DNA from: Rhodobacteraceae bacterium LNNU 3342 | GTDB taxonomy: Bacteria > Pseudomonadota > Alphaproteobacteria > Rhodobacterales > Rhodobacteraceae | Direction: 5' to 3' | DNA length: 64,000 nucleotides | Assembly: GCA_008711135.1 (NCBI GenBank) | Contig: VUAW01000001.1 | Span: 62,001 to 126,000, forward strand | Shown: piece after piece, positions 56,992 to 64,000 of the stretch | Position numbering within the stretch: position 1 is the first letter of the stretch | Layout of the letters: each line of letters starts with the position of its first letter | The notes under the pieces: generated by a model | Database searches by the model: none | The model's input: the letters and a program-made list of their open reading frames with translations, nothing else | Told to the model about the DNA's origin: nothing | Translations under genes and position numbers: made by a program

Positions 56992-58329
56992 CTAGTGCTT
57001 TTCGTAGATCTGGACGAGCCGCGCGACCGCAGCCTCAGCGCTCATCTCCTCGGACTCGCCGGTGCGGCGGCAGGTGAGTTCCACCAGCCCCTTGGCAAGG
57101 CCGCGCGGGCCAACGGTGATGCGCCACGGCAGGCCGATCAGGTCCATCGTCGCGAACTTGGCACCTGCACGGTCGTCGCGGTCGTCGTAAAGCGGCTCCA
57201 GCCCCTTGGCGATCAGCGTGTTGTAAAGCGCCTCGCAGGCACCGTCGGTCGCGATGTCGCCCTGCTTCAGGTTGACGATCCCCACTGGGAACGGCGTCAC
57301 GCCTTCAGGCCAAATGATGCCCTTGTCGTCATGGCTCGCCTCGATGATGGCGCCCAGCAGGCGGGACACCCCGATGCCGTGGCTGCCCATGTGGACCGGC
57401 ACGCGTTCGCCCTGGTCGTTGACGACGACGGCGCCCATCGGTTCCGAATACTTGGTGCCGAAATAGAAGATCTGCCCCACCTCGATCGCGCGAGAGGACT
57501 TGCGGCGCTCCTCGGGGATCTCGTTGAAGACGCCCTCGTCATGGGTTTCGTCCGTGCGGGCATAGGGGCTGGTCCATTCCCGGACAATGCCCTCGCATTC
57601 CTCGCGGCTGTCGAAGTCCACGACGCGGTCGCCCAGCTTCAGGTCCAGGATCGCGCTGTCATAGAAGACCTCGGATTCACCGGTTTCCGCCAGCACCAGG
57701 AATTCATGCGTGTTGTCGCCGCCAATGGGGCCAGAGGCTGCTCGCATCGGAATAGCCGTCAGGCCCATACGTTCATAGGTGCGCAGGTAGCTGACCATAT
57801 GCCGGTTGTAGGCATGGATGGCCGCGTCCTTGTCGATGTCGAAGTTGTAGCCGTCCTTCATCAGGAACTCGCGCCCGCGCATCACGCCGAAGCGGGGGCG
57901 GATTTCATCCCGGAACTTCCACTGGATCTGGTACAGCGTCAGCGGCAGGTCCTTGTAGCTGTTCACGTTGCCGCGGAAGATGTCGGTGATCATCTCCTCG
58001 TTCGTGGGTCCGTACAGCAGGTCGCGCTTGTGGCGGTCCTTGATGCGCAGCATCTCTTCGCCATAGTCTTCATACCGCCCGGATTCGCGCCACAGGTCCG
58101 CCGATTGCAGCGTCGGCATCAGGACGGGGATATGCCCGGCCTTTGCCTGTTCCTCGTGCACGATCTGCTCGATCCGGCGCAGGACGCGCAGGCCCATCGG
58201 CAGCCAGGAATAGATGCCAGCCGCCTGCTGGCGGATCATTCCGGCCCGCAGCATCAGCCGATGGCTGACGATCTGTGCCTCGGACGGGTTTTCTTTGAGA
58301 ACGGGAAGGAAATAGCGGGTCAGGCGCAT
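56992..58329 (-). CDS. proS: prolyl-tRNA synthetase, short alphaproteobacterial type
   Basis: Class II aminoacyl-tRNA synthetase that charges tRNA-Pro, 445 residues from 58329. Motif 2 ([20 protein letters not shown]) and motif 3 ([20 protein letters not shown]) are present, followed by the anticodon-binding domain. The long editing INS domain of the Escherichia coli enzyme is absent, so mischarged Ala-tRNA would need a separate deacylase. It heads a same-strand run with lolC and lolD. Confidence 0.95.
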   Translation of the reverse strand: MRLTRYFLPVLKENPSEAQIVSHRLMLRAGMIRQQAAGIYSWLPMGLRVLRRIEQIVHEEQAKAGHIPVLMPTLQSADLWRESGRYEDYGEEMLRIKDRHKRDLLYGPTNEEMITDIFRGNVNSYKDLPLTLYQIQWKFRDEIRPRFGVMRGREFLMKDGYNFDIDKDAAIHAYNRHMVSYLRTYERMGLTAIPMRAASGPIGGDNTHEFLVLAETGESEVFYDSAILDLKLGDRVVDFDSREECEGIVREWTSPYARTDETHDEGVFNEIPEERRKSSRAIEVGQIFYFGTKYSEPMGAVVVNDQGERVPVHMGSHGIGVSRLLGAIIEASHDDKGIIWPEGVTPFPVGIVNLKQGDIATDGACEALYNTLIAKGLEPLYDDRDDRAGAKFATMDLIGLPWRITVGPRGLAKGLVELTCRRTGESEEMSAEAAVARLVQIYEKH

Positions 58330-58450
58330 GGCGGATCTTTTCGCTGGGGCGTTGTCGCCTTTCCACCTATGCCAAAGCGCCAAATCGCACAAGCGCTTGC
58401 GCGGGCACCGCCCTTAGGCGAAAACCGGAAAAGGCGAACGGGGAAACATC

Positions 58451-59554
58451 ATGGTCCTGCCGGTCAAGACGCAGCTTAAGTACTGGGGTATCGCCACGGG
58501 GATCTTCTTCGTGCTGCTGTGGCTGATGGGAAATGTCCTGCTGCCCTTCATCGTGGCCGCCGCGATCGCCTACCTTCTGGACCCGATCGCCGACCGGCTG
58601 GAACGGCTGGGCCTGTCGCGGATGTGGTCGGTGATCCTCATCACCCTGCTGGCGGCGATACTCTTCATTGCCCTGCTGATCCTGCTGGTGCCGATGCTGT
58701 TCGAACAGGGCACCCAGCTGATCAACACCGCGCCCGACATCTTCCGGCAGCTGCTTGATTTCCTTTCGGCTCGCTTCCCCCAATATGTGGACGAGGACAG
58801 CGTGCTTCGCGGCTCGCTTGCCAATGTGGGGGAAATGATCCGCACCCGCGGGGGCGAGCTTCTGAACACCCTGCTCAGTTCGATGCGCAACGTGGTCAGC
58901 GCGCTGGTCTTCATCGTGATCGTGCCGGTGGTCACCTTTTACCTGCTGCTGGACTGGGATAACCTGGTCGCGCGGGTGGACACGCTGCTGCCGCGCGACC
59001 ACGCCCCCACCATCCGCCGGCTTGCATCGGAGATTGACGAGGCGCTTTCCGGATTCGTGCGCGGCCAAGCCGCCGTCATCGGGATTCTGGCCCTCTATTA
59101 TTCCGTCACGCTGATGTCGGTGGGCCTGCCCTTCGGGCTTGTGGTGGGCGTCGTGACCGGCGCGATCTCGTTCATTCCCTATATCGGGGCGATCCTGGGC
59201 GGCACGATTTCGATCGGGCTGGCGCTGTTCACCTTCTGGGGGGAGCCGCTGTGGATCGGGGCGGTGATCGGGATCTTCATCGTCGGCCAGATCCTGGAAG
59301 GCAACATCTTGGTGCCCAAGCTGGTCGGCGGCTATGTCGGCCTGCACCCGGTCTGGCTGTTGCTTGCGCTGTCGGTCTTCGGATCGCTCTTTGGCTTCGT
59401 GGGGATGCTGGTGGCGGTTCCGGTCGCCGCGGCGCTGGGGGTGCTGGTGCGGTTTGCCGCCGAACGCTACCGCGACAGCGCGCTTTACCGCGGCGCAACC
59501 CCCCCGTTGATAGAGCCCGAGGGCGTCATCCTTCCGTCCGATCTTCGGGACTGA
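58451..59554 (+). CDS. AI-2E family transporter (PerM-like), copy 2
   Basis: A 367-residue polytopic membrane protein of the AI-2E exporter family (UPF0118). It has hydrophobic helices at about 15-75, a middle soluble segment (about 85-145) and helices from about 155 to 345 with the family signature ISFIPYIGAILGGTISIGLA and LVGGYVGLHPVWLLLAL. The substrate is unknown. It is divergent from proS and precedes hdaA by two bases. A stress-controlled paralogue is at 19597-20673. Confidence 0.9.
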   Translation: MVLPVKTQLKYWGIATGIFFVLLWLMGNVLLPFIVAAAIAYLLDPIADRLERLGLSRMWSVILITLLAAILFIALLILLVPMLFEQGTQLINTAPDIFRQLLDFLSARFPQYVDEDSVLRGSLANVGEMIRTRGGELLNTLLSSMRNVVSALVFIVIVPVVTFYLLLDWDNLVARVDTLLPRDHAPTIRRLASEIDEALSGFVRGQAAVIGILALYYSVTLMSVGLPFGLVVGVVTGAISFIPYIGAILGGTISIGLALFTFWGEPLWIGAVIGIFIVGQILEGNILVPKLVGGYVGLHPVWLLLALSVFGSLFGFVGMLVAVPVAAALGVLVRFAAERYRDSALYRGATPPLIEPEGVILPSDLRD

Positions 59555-59556
59555 CC

Positions 59557-60240
59557 GTGGCGCAGCTTGCCCTGACCCTTCCTGTGCATGAGGCGCTGGG
59601 GCGCGCGGATTTCTTCGTGTCTCCCGCCAATTCATTGGCGGTGGCCACAGTGGCCGACTGGGCGAACTGGCCACAGGGCAAGCTGGTGCTGGTGGGGCCA
59701 TCGGGGGCTGGCAAGACGCACCTGTCCAACATCTGGGCGTCCGAGGCAGGCGCGATGATCCTGCAGGCCGGCGATCTGGCCGACAGTTCCCCCGACGCAC
59801 TCGCCATCTGGGGGCGGATCGTGATCGAGGATGCCGATACCCTTGCCGGCGACCCGGCCGCCGAATTGGCGCTGTTCCACCTGCACAACATGGTTCTGGC
59901 GCAGGGTGGGCGGCTACTGCTGACGGCGCAGTCGGCCCCCAATCGCTGGCCGGTGGACCTGCCTGACCTTGCCAGCCGGATGCAGGCCACTGCCATCGCG
60001 ACGCTGGTGGCGCCCGATGACGCGCTGCTGTCCGCCGTGCTGGTCAAGCTGTTTGCCGACCGGCAGATCACCGTCCCGCCAACGCTGATCCCCTTCCTTG
60101 TCGCGCGGATGGAACGGTCGTTCAGCGCGGCCCGCGACATCGTCGATCGGCTTGACCGGCGGGCGCTGGCCGAGGGGCGCCCCATCACCCGCGCCCTGGC
60201 TGCCGAGATTCTGGACATCGACCCTGCAGGAGGGTCATAA
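59557..60240 (+). CDS. hdaA: DnaA-related regulatory inactivator HdaA
   Basis: A 227-residue AAA+ protein homologous to DnaA domain III, but without the DNA-binding domain IV. In Caulobacter, HdaA with the beta clamp stimulates ATP hydrolysis by DnaA and so blocks re-initiation. The GTG start at 59557 gives AQLALTLPVHEALGRADFFV, a typical opening; the longer frame to 59251 overlaps the AI-2E gene. Walker A is GPSGAGKT (about 47-54). The N-terminal QLALTLP resembles a clamp-binding motif. It precedes ppk1, an order common in Rhodobacterales. Confidence 0.9.
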   Translation: MAQLALTLPVHEALGRADFFVSPANSLAVATVADWANWPQGKLVLVGPSGAGKTHLSNIWASEAGAMILQAGDLADSSPDALAIWGRIVIEDADTLAGDPAAELALFHLHNMVLAQGGRLLLTAQSAPNRWPVDLPDLASRMQATAIATLVAPDDALLSAVLVKLFADRQITVPPTLIPFLVARMERSFSAARDIVDRLDRRALAEGRPITRALAAEILDIDPAGGS

Positions 60241-60258
60241 CTTCATTCAGGCTTCACA
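60241..60258 (+). promoter_or_regulatory. possible half Pho-box-like direct repeat before ppk1
   Basis: CTTCATT and CTTCACA, separated by four bases (11-base period), 22 bases before the ppk1 ATG. It resembles one unit of the PhoB box CTGTCAT-N4-CTGTCAT, but two or more positions differ in each half. Confidence 0.2.
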
Positions 60259-60279
60259 ATCAGCGCCGATAAGGGCCGC

Positions 60280-62454
60280 ATGACATCAAGTGATTTTCTC
60301 AAGGCGCCGTTCCCCGCGCCCGTATCCCTTCCTGACCACGAAATTGCCGGCCCCCGGCGGTTTTTCAACCGTGAATTATCCTGGCTGGCCTTCAACTGGC
60401 GCGTTCTGGACGAGGCATGCAATCCCCGTGTCCCGCTGCTGGAACGGTTGCGGTTCCTGTCGATCTCTGCCGCGAATCTGGACGAATTCTATACTGTCCG
60501 CGTGGCGGGGCTGCGCGCGCTTGCCCGTGCTCGGAACGACGCCCGCGGCGATGACGGCCTGACGGCCCGCGAACAGCTTGTCCTGATCAACGACGATGCG
60601 CGGCGGCTGATGGCGGCGCAGCAGTCTGCCTGGAACAAGATCAGGAAGGCGCTTGAAGGGGAACGGATCTCGCTTGTGACCCGGTCCAAGCTGACGAAGC
60701 GGGACGCGCGGTTCTTGGAAACCCACTTCCTGGAAAAGGTCTTCCCGGTGCTGTCGCCGCTGGCGATCGACCCGGCCCACCCCTTCCCCTTCATCCCGAA
60801 CGCCGGTTTCTGCCTTGCGCTGCAACTGGAACGCACCAGCGATCACCGTCAGCTTTACGCGCTGCTACCGATTCCGCAGCAGATCGAACGGTTCATCCCC
60901 CTGCCGGCCAAGCCCGGAGAGGCGCGCTTCATCCCGCTGGAGGAAGCGCTGCTGATCCATCTTTCGGTGCTGTTCCCCGGCTATACCGACAAGGGGCACT
61001 GCACCTTCCGCGTCCTGCGCGACAGCGACATCGAGGTCGAGGAAGAGGCCGAGGATCTGGTGCGTGAATTCGAGGTTGCGCTAAAACGCCGCCGCCGCGG
61101 CGAGGTCATCCGGCTCAAGATCTCGGCCGGGGCGCCGCCTGCGCTGCGCGACCTGATCATGGAGGAACTGCACGCCGCCCCCGACGAAATCGTGGACGTG
61201 CGGGGCCTGATCGGCATGGCCGATGTCAAGGAACTGGTGCTCGACAGCCGCCGCGACCTGCAGTGGCCAGCGTTTTCGCCGCGGGTGCCGGAACGGGTGC
61301 AGGACCACGACGGGGACATGTTCGCCGCCATCCGGCAAAAGGACATGCTGCTCCACCACCCGTACGAAACCTTCGACATGGTCATCCGCTTCCTTGAACA
61401 GGCGGCAAACGATCCGAACGTGCTGGCGATCAAGCAGACGCTCTATCGCACCAGCCGCGACAGCCCGATCGTCGCGGCGCTGTGCGAGGCGGCAGAGGCC
61501 GGCAAATCCGTCACCGCACTGGTCGAACTCAAGGCCCGTTTCGACGAGGCTGCGAACATCCGCCAGTCGCGCCGGCTGGAACGCGCGGGCGCGCATGTCG
61601 TCTATGGCTTCATCAACTACAAGACCCACGCCAAGATCAGCACCGTCGTGCGCCGCGAGGGCGACCAGTTGGTGACCTATACCCATTACGGCACCGGCAA
61701 CTACCACCCGATCACGGCACGGATCTATACGGACCTGTCGCTGTTCACCTGCGATCCGGCGCTGGGCCGCGACGCCACCAAGGTGTTCAACTACCTGTCT
61801 GGCTATGCGCAACCGGGTAAGCTGGAAAACCTCGCGATTTCTCCGCTGACGCTGAAGCCGCGGCTGATTGAACTGATCGAGGCCGAGGCCGGCTATGCCC
61901 GCGCCGGGCGCCCGGCCGAGATCTGGGCCAAGATGAACAGCCTGATCGAGCCGGAGGTGATCGACGCCCTCTATGCGGCAAGCCAGGCGGGTGTAAAGAT
62001 CAACCTCATCATCCGCGGCATCTGCGGCGTCCGCCCTGGCATCAAGGGCCTGAGCGAAAACATCCGGGTGAAATCCATCGTCGGCCGCTTCCTGGAACAC
62101 AGCCGCATCGTCTGCTTTGGCAACGGTCAGGGGCTGCCATCCAAAAAGGCGCGGGTCTTCATTTCCTCGGCCGACTGGATGGGGCGCAACCTGAACCGCC
62201 GCGTCGAAACGCTGGTGGAGATCCAGAACGACACCGTAAAATCCCAGATCGTGAGCCAGATCCTTGCCGCCAACTTGGCCGACGAGGCGCAGAGCTGGGT
62301 TCTGCAGGCGGACGGGCGCTCGATCCGCACACTTCCCGGAGAGGGGCAGGAACTTTTCAACTGCCACCGGTTTTTCATGGAGAACCCTTCGCTGTCCGGG
62401 CGAGGGACGGCAGGGGCCAAGGACGTGCCGCGGCTGGCACATTCCAAGGACTAG
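60280..62454 (+). CDS. ppk1: polyphosphate kinase 1
   Basis: Reversible polymerase of inorganic polyphosphate from ATP, 724 residues, membrane-associated. The N and head domains (about 25-340, [40 protein letters not shown]) and the phospholipase-D-like C domains are complete. The autophosphorylated His is in [17 protein letters not shown], and the later ligand region [10 protein letters not shown] is present. ppx follows after 87 bases, so synthesis and breakdown enzymes share a locus. Confidence 0.96.
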   Translation: MTSSDFLKAPFPAPVSLPDHEIAGPRRFFNRELSWLAFNWRVLDEACNPRVPLLERLRFLSISAANLDEFYTVRVAGLRALARARNDARGDDGLTAREQLVLINDDARRLMAAQQSAWNKIRKALEGERISLVTRSKLTKRDARFLETHFLEKVFPVLSPLAIDPAHPFPFIPNAGFCLALQLERTSDHRQLYALLPIPQQIERFIPLPAKPGEARFIPLEEALLIHLSVLFPGYTDKGHCTFRVLRDSDIEVEEEAEDLVREFEVALKRRRRGEVIRLKISAGAPPALRDLIMEELHAAPDEIVDVRGLIGMADVKELVLDSRRDLQWPAFSPRVPERVQDHDGDMFAAIRQKDMLLHHPYETFDMVIRFLEQAANDPNVLAIKQTLYRTSRDSPIVAALCEAAEAGKSVTALVELKARFDEAANIRQSRRLERAGAHVVYGFINYKTHAKISTVVRREGDQLVTYTHYGTGNYHPITARIYTDLSLFTCDPALGRDATKVFNYLSGYAQPGKLENLAISPLTLKPRLIELIEAEAGYARAGRPAEIWAKMNSLIEPEVIDALYAASQAGVKINLIIRGICGVRPGIKGLSENIRVKSIVGRFLEHSRIVCFGNGQGLPSKKARVFISSADWMGRNLNRRVETLVEIQNDTVKSQIVSQILAANLADEAQSWVLQADGRSIRTLPGEGQELFNCHRFFMENPSLSGRGTAGAKDVPRLAHSKD

Positions 62455-62541
62455 GGTCAAAGACCGAAAGGCCAAGGATTGACGCGCCGCGGCGGCTGAC
62501 GCAGGTTCCGCCCCAGAAAACGACGACCGGAGACAGAACGC

Positions 62542-64000
62542 ATGGACACCGTCACCAGGGACCCCTCGAACAGTCTTCAGGACGAATGGGGGCCCTTCGG
62601 TCGCCCGCTGTTCGCAGATCCCTCTGCCCGCGCCCTCAGCCGGGTGGGCGTGGTCGATGTCGGATCGAACTCGGTCCGGATGGTGGTGTTTGACGGCGCA
62701 GCCCGCAGCCCGGCCTATTTCTACAACGAAAAGGTCATGTGCGGACTTGGCGCAGGACTGGTCTCTACCGGCCGCCTCAACCCGCGGGGACGGGAACGGG
62801 CCTTGGCGGCGCTCAAGCGGTTCGCACTTCTGGCCGAGGGGATGGGGATCGCCCCCCTGACCGTCGTCGCCACCGCCGCCGTGCGCGAGGCCGAGGACGG
62901 GCCCGAATTTCGTCAGCAGGTGCTGGAGGAAACGGGCCTCACGCTCTGGGTCATCGACGGGTCAGAGGAGGCGCGGCTGTCGGCGCAGGGCGTGCTGCTC
63001 GGCTGGCCCGAGGCTTCGGGCCTTGTCTGCGACATCGGCGGTTCCTCGATGGAACTGGCGGTGGTGGGTCAGGGAGAGGTTGGGCGCCGCGTCACCTCAC
63101 CGCTTGGGCCGTTTCGCCTGCAACAGGTGGATGGTGGCAAGAAGGGCCTGCGCAAGCACATCGGCGACATTCTGGAAGACCTGCGGGACAGGGTAGGCGA
63201 TGAACACGAACGCATCTACCTGGTTGGCGGATCGTGGCGTGCCATTGCCCGGCTCGACATGGCGCGGCAAGGATATCCGCTGACCGTGCTGCATGAATAT
63301 CGGATGTCGTCCAAGGCAGTACGCGCCACCTGCGACTGGATCGAGGAGCAGGACATCCCTGCCCTGCGCGCCCACGCGGGGCTGTCGGCCGAACGGGCCG
63401 AACTGGTGCCACTCGCGTCGGAAGTGCTGCGGCAGCTTGTGCGGGTTTTCCGGCCGGATGATATCAACATCTCCTCCTACGGGATCCGTGAGGGGCTGCT
63501 TTATGAACAGATGCCGGAGAAGCTGCGCGCCCGTGACCCGCTGATCGAGGCCTGCCAGTTCGCCGAGGCGCAAAGCGCGCGCCTGCCGGGTTTCGGCAAG
63601 AAGCTCTATGCTTTCATCCAGCCGCTTTTCACATCGGTGTCGAAAGAGCGCAAGCGGCTGATCAAGGCGGCGTGCCTGCTGCACGATACCGCTTGGCGCG
63701 CCCACCCTGATTACCGGGCCGAGGCCTGCTTTGACAATGCGACCCGCGCCAATCTCGGCGGGCTGGACCACCAAGGGCGGGTGTTCCTGGGGCTCGCGCT
63801 GCTGCACCGCTACAAGAACAGCCGTAGCGGGTCGCGGATGGAGTCCCTGTTCCGCCTGCTTTCAGACAAGCAGATCCAGGACGCGGAAATTCTTGGGAAG
63901 GCGATGCGTTTCGGCGCGATGTTTGCAGTCGAGCATCCCGAAGAAGCCGGGACCCTGCGCTATTACCCCAAGAAGAAAGTGCTGGAACTGATCCTGAACC
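62542..64000 (+). CDS. ppx: exopolyphosphatase Ppx/GppA (3' partial)
   Basis: Hydrolyses polyphosphate from its ends (or pppGpp in GppA types). The frame opens at ATG 62542 after GGAGAC and stays open to the window end, so 486 residues are visible and the C terminus is missing. The actin-like ATPase fold is clear from VGVVDVGSNSVRMVVFDGAA (about 35) and VCDIGGSSMELAVVG (about 163), then VGGSWRAIARLD and the HD-type segment CLLHDTAWRAHPDY. It pairs with ppk1 just upstream. Confidence 0.94.
   Translation, partial: MDTVTRDPSNSLQDEWGPFGRPLFADPSARALSRVGVVDVGSNSVRMVVFDGAARSPAYFYNEKVMCGLGAGLVSTGRLNPRGRERALAALKRFALLAEGMGIAPLTVVATAAVREAEDGPEFRQQVLEETGLTLWVIDGSEEARLSAQGVLLGWPEASGLVCDIGGSSMELAVVGQGEVGRRVTSPLGPFRLQQVDGGKKGLRKHIGDILEDLRDRVGDEHERIYLVGGSWRAIARLDMARQGYPLTVLHEYRMSSKAVRATCDWIEEQDIPALRAHAGLSAERAELVPLASEVLRQLVRVFRPDDINISSYGIREGLLYEQMPEKLRARDPLIEACQFAEAQSARLPGFGKKLYAFIQPLFTSVSKERKRLIKAACLLHDTAWRAHPDYRAEACFDNATRANLGGLDHQGRVFLGLALLHRYKNSRSGSRMESLFRLLSDKQIQDAEILGKAMRFGAMFAVEHPEEAGTLRYYPKKKVLELILN

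Overview
The window reads as a contiguous piece of chromosome from a high-GC alphaproteobacterium of the Rhodobacteraceae/Rhodobacterales type. The reasons are the fused MrpA/B antiporter subunit, the split F1 operon (atpHAGDC without Fo genes), the PhyR-NepR-EcfG general stress response, the short ProRS without an editing insert, HdaA, a fused CoxAC, and family-typical small proteins (DUF1523, DUF2125, YcgN). I cannot name a genus from sequence alone. No tRNA, rRNA, CRISPR array, intact insertion sequence or prophage is visible; most of the window is core genome.

Layout. 1-4.9 kb: a seven-subunit-type Mrp Na+/H+ antiporter operon (A/B fused and cut by the window edge, then C, D, E, F, G). 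4.9-9.3 kb: DUF1523 protein and a TAXI-type TRAP transporter. 9.4-14.6 kb: a heme-copper cytochrome oxidase cluster (CoxB lipoprotein, CoxA-CoxC fusion, small membrane protein, CopD-like protein, CtaG) with a divergent DUF2231 gene inside it. 14.7-24.4 kb: a general stress response island: phyR, nepR, ecfG and a HisKA_2 histidine kinase, flanked by small membrane proteins, PRC-barrel proteins, an AI-2E family permease, DUF883 and holin-like genes. Many of these carry GGAAC-N16/17-(C/G)GTT sequences, the signature of sigma-EcfG promoters. A decayed Crp/Fnr gene lies inside the island. 24.5-26.6 kb: groES-groEL under a CIRCE operator. 26.7-33.8 kb: Mn-dependent pyrophosphatase, HAD hydrolase, MaoC dehydratase, ribF, ycgN-like, threonine aldolase, DsbA-family isomerase, prs, H-type lectin. 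33.8-39.1 kb: atpHAG-ohr-DC, with an OsmC/Ohr peroxidase gene inserted between atpG and atpD. 39.3-43.5 kb: methyltransferase, gloB, clpA. 43.9-49.2 kb: MotB/OmpA-like and ExbB/MotA-like pair, gamma-glutamylcyclotransferase, DUF2125, redoxin-dioxygenase fusion. 49.2-52.1 kb: extensin-like protein, tyrA-type dehydrogenase, hisC. 52.2-58.3 kb: rpsD, parE, lolD, lolC/E, proS. 58.4-64 kb: AI-2E permease, hdaA, ppk1 and a ppx/gppA gene that runs off the window end.

How the parts fit. PhyR, once phosphorylated (the adjacent kinase is an obvious candidate donor), sequesters NepR and frees EcfG, which would transcribe the surrounding envelope-stress genes. The phyR and nepR-ecfG promoters overlap head to head in one near-palindrome. 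The least explained signals are two possible EcfG-driven non-coding transcripts (about 22.88-23.02 kb and 24.46-24.53 kb), a low-complexity insertion splitting a PRC-barrel domain, the ohr gene within the F1 operon, two perfect inverted repeats upstream of the maoC-like gene and hisC, and the Crp/Fnr pseudogene. I see no clear wholly new multi-gene system; the stress island with its possible small RNAs is the best candidate for something undescribed.
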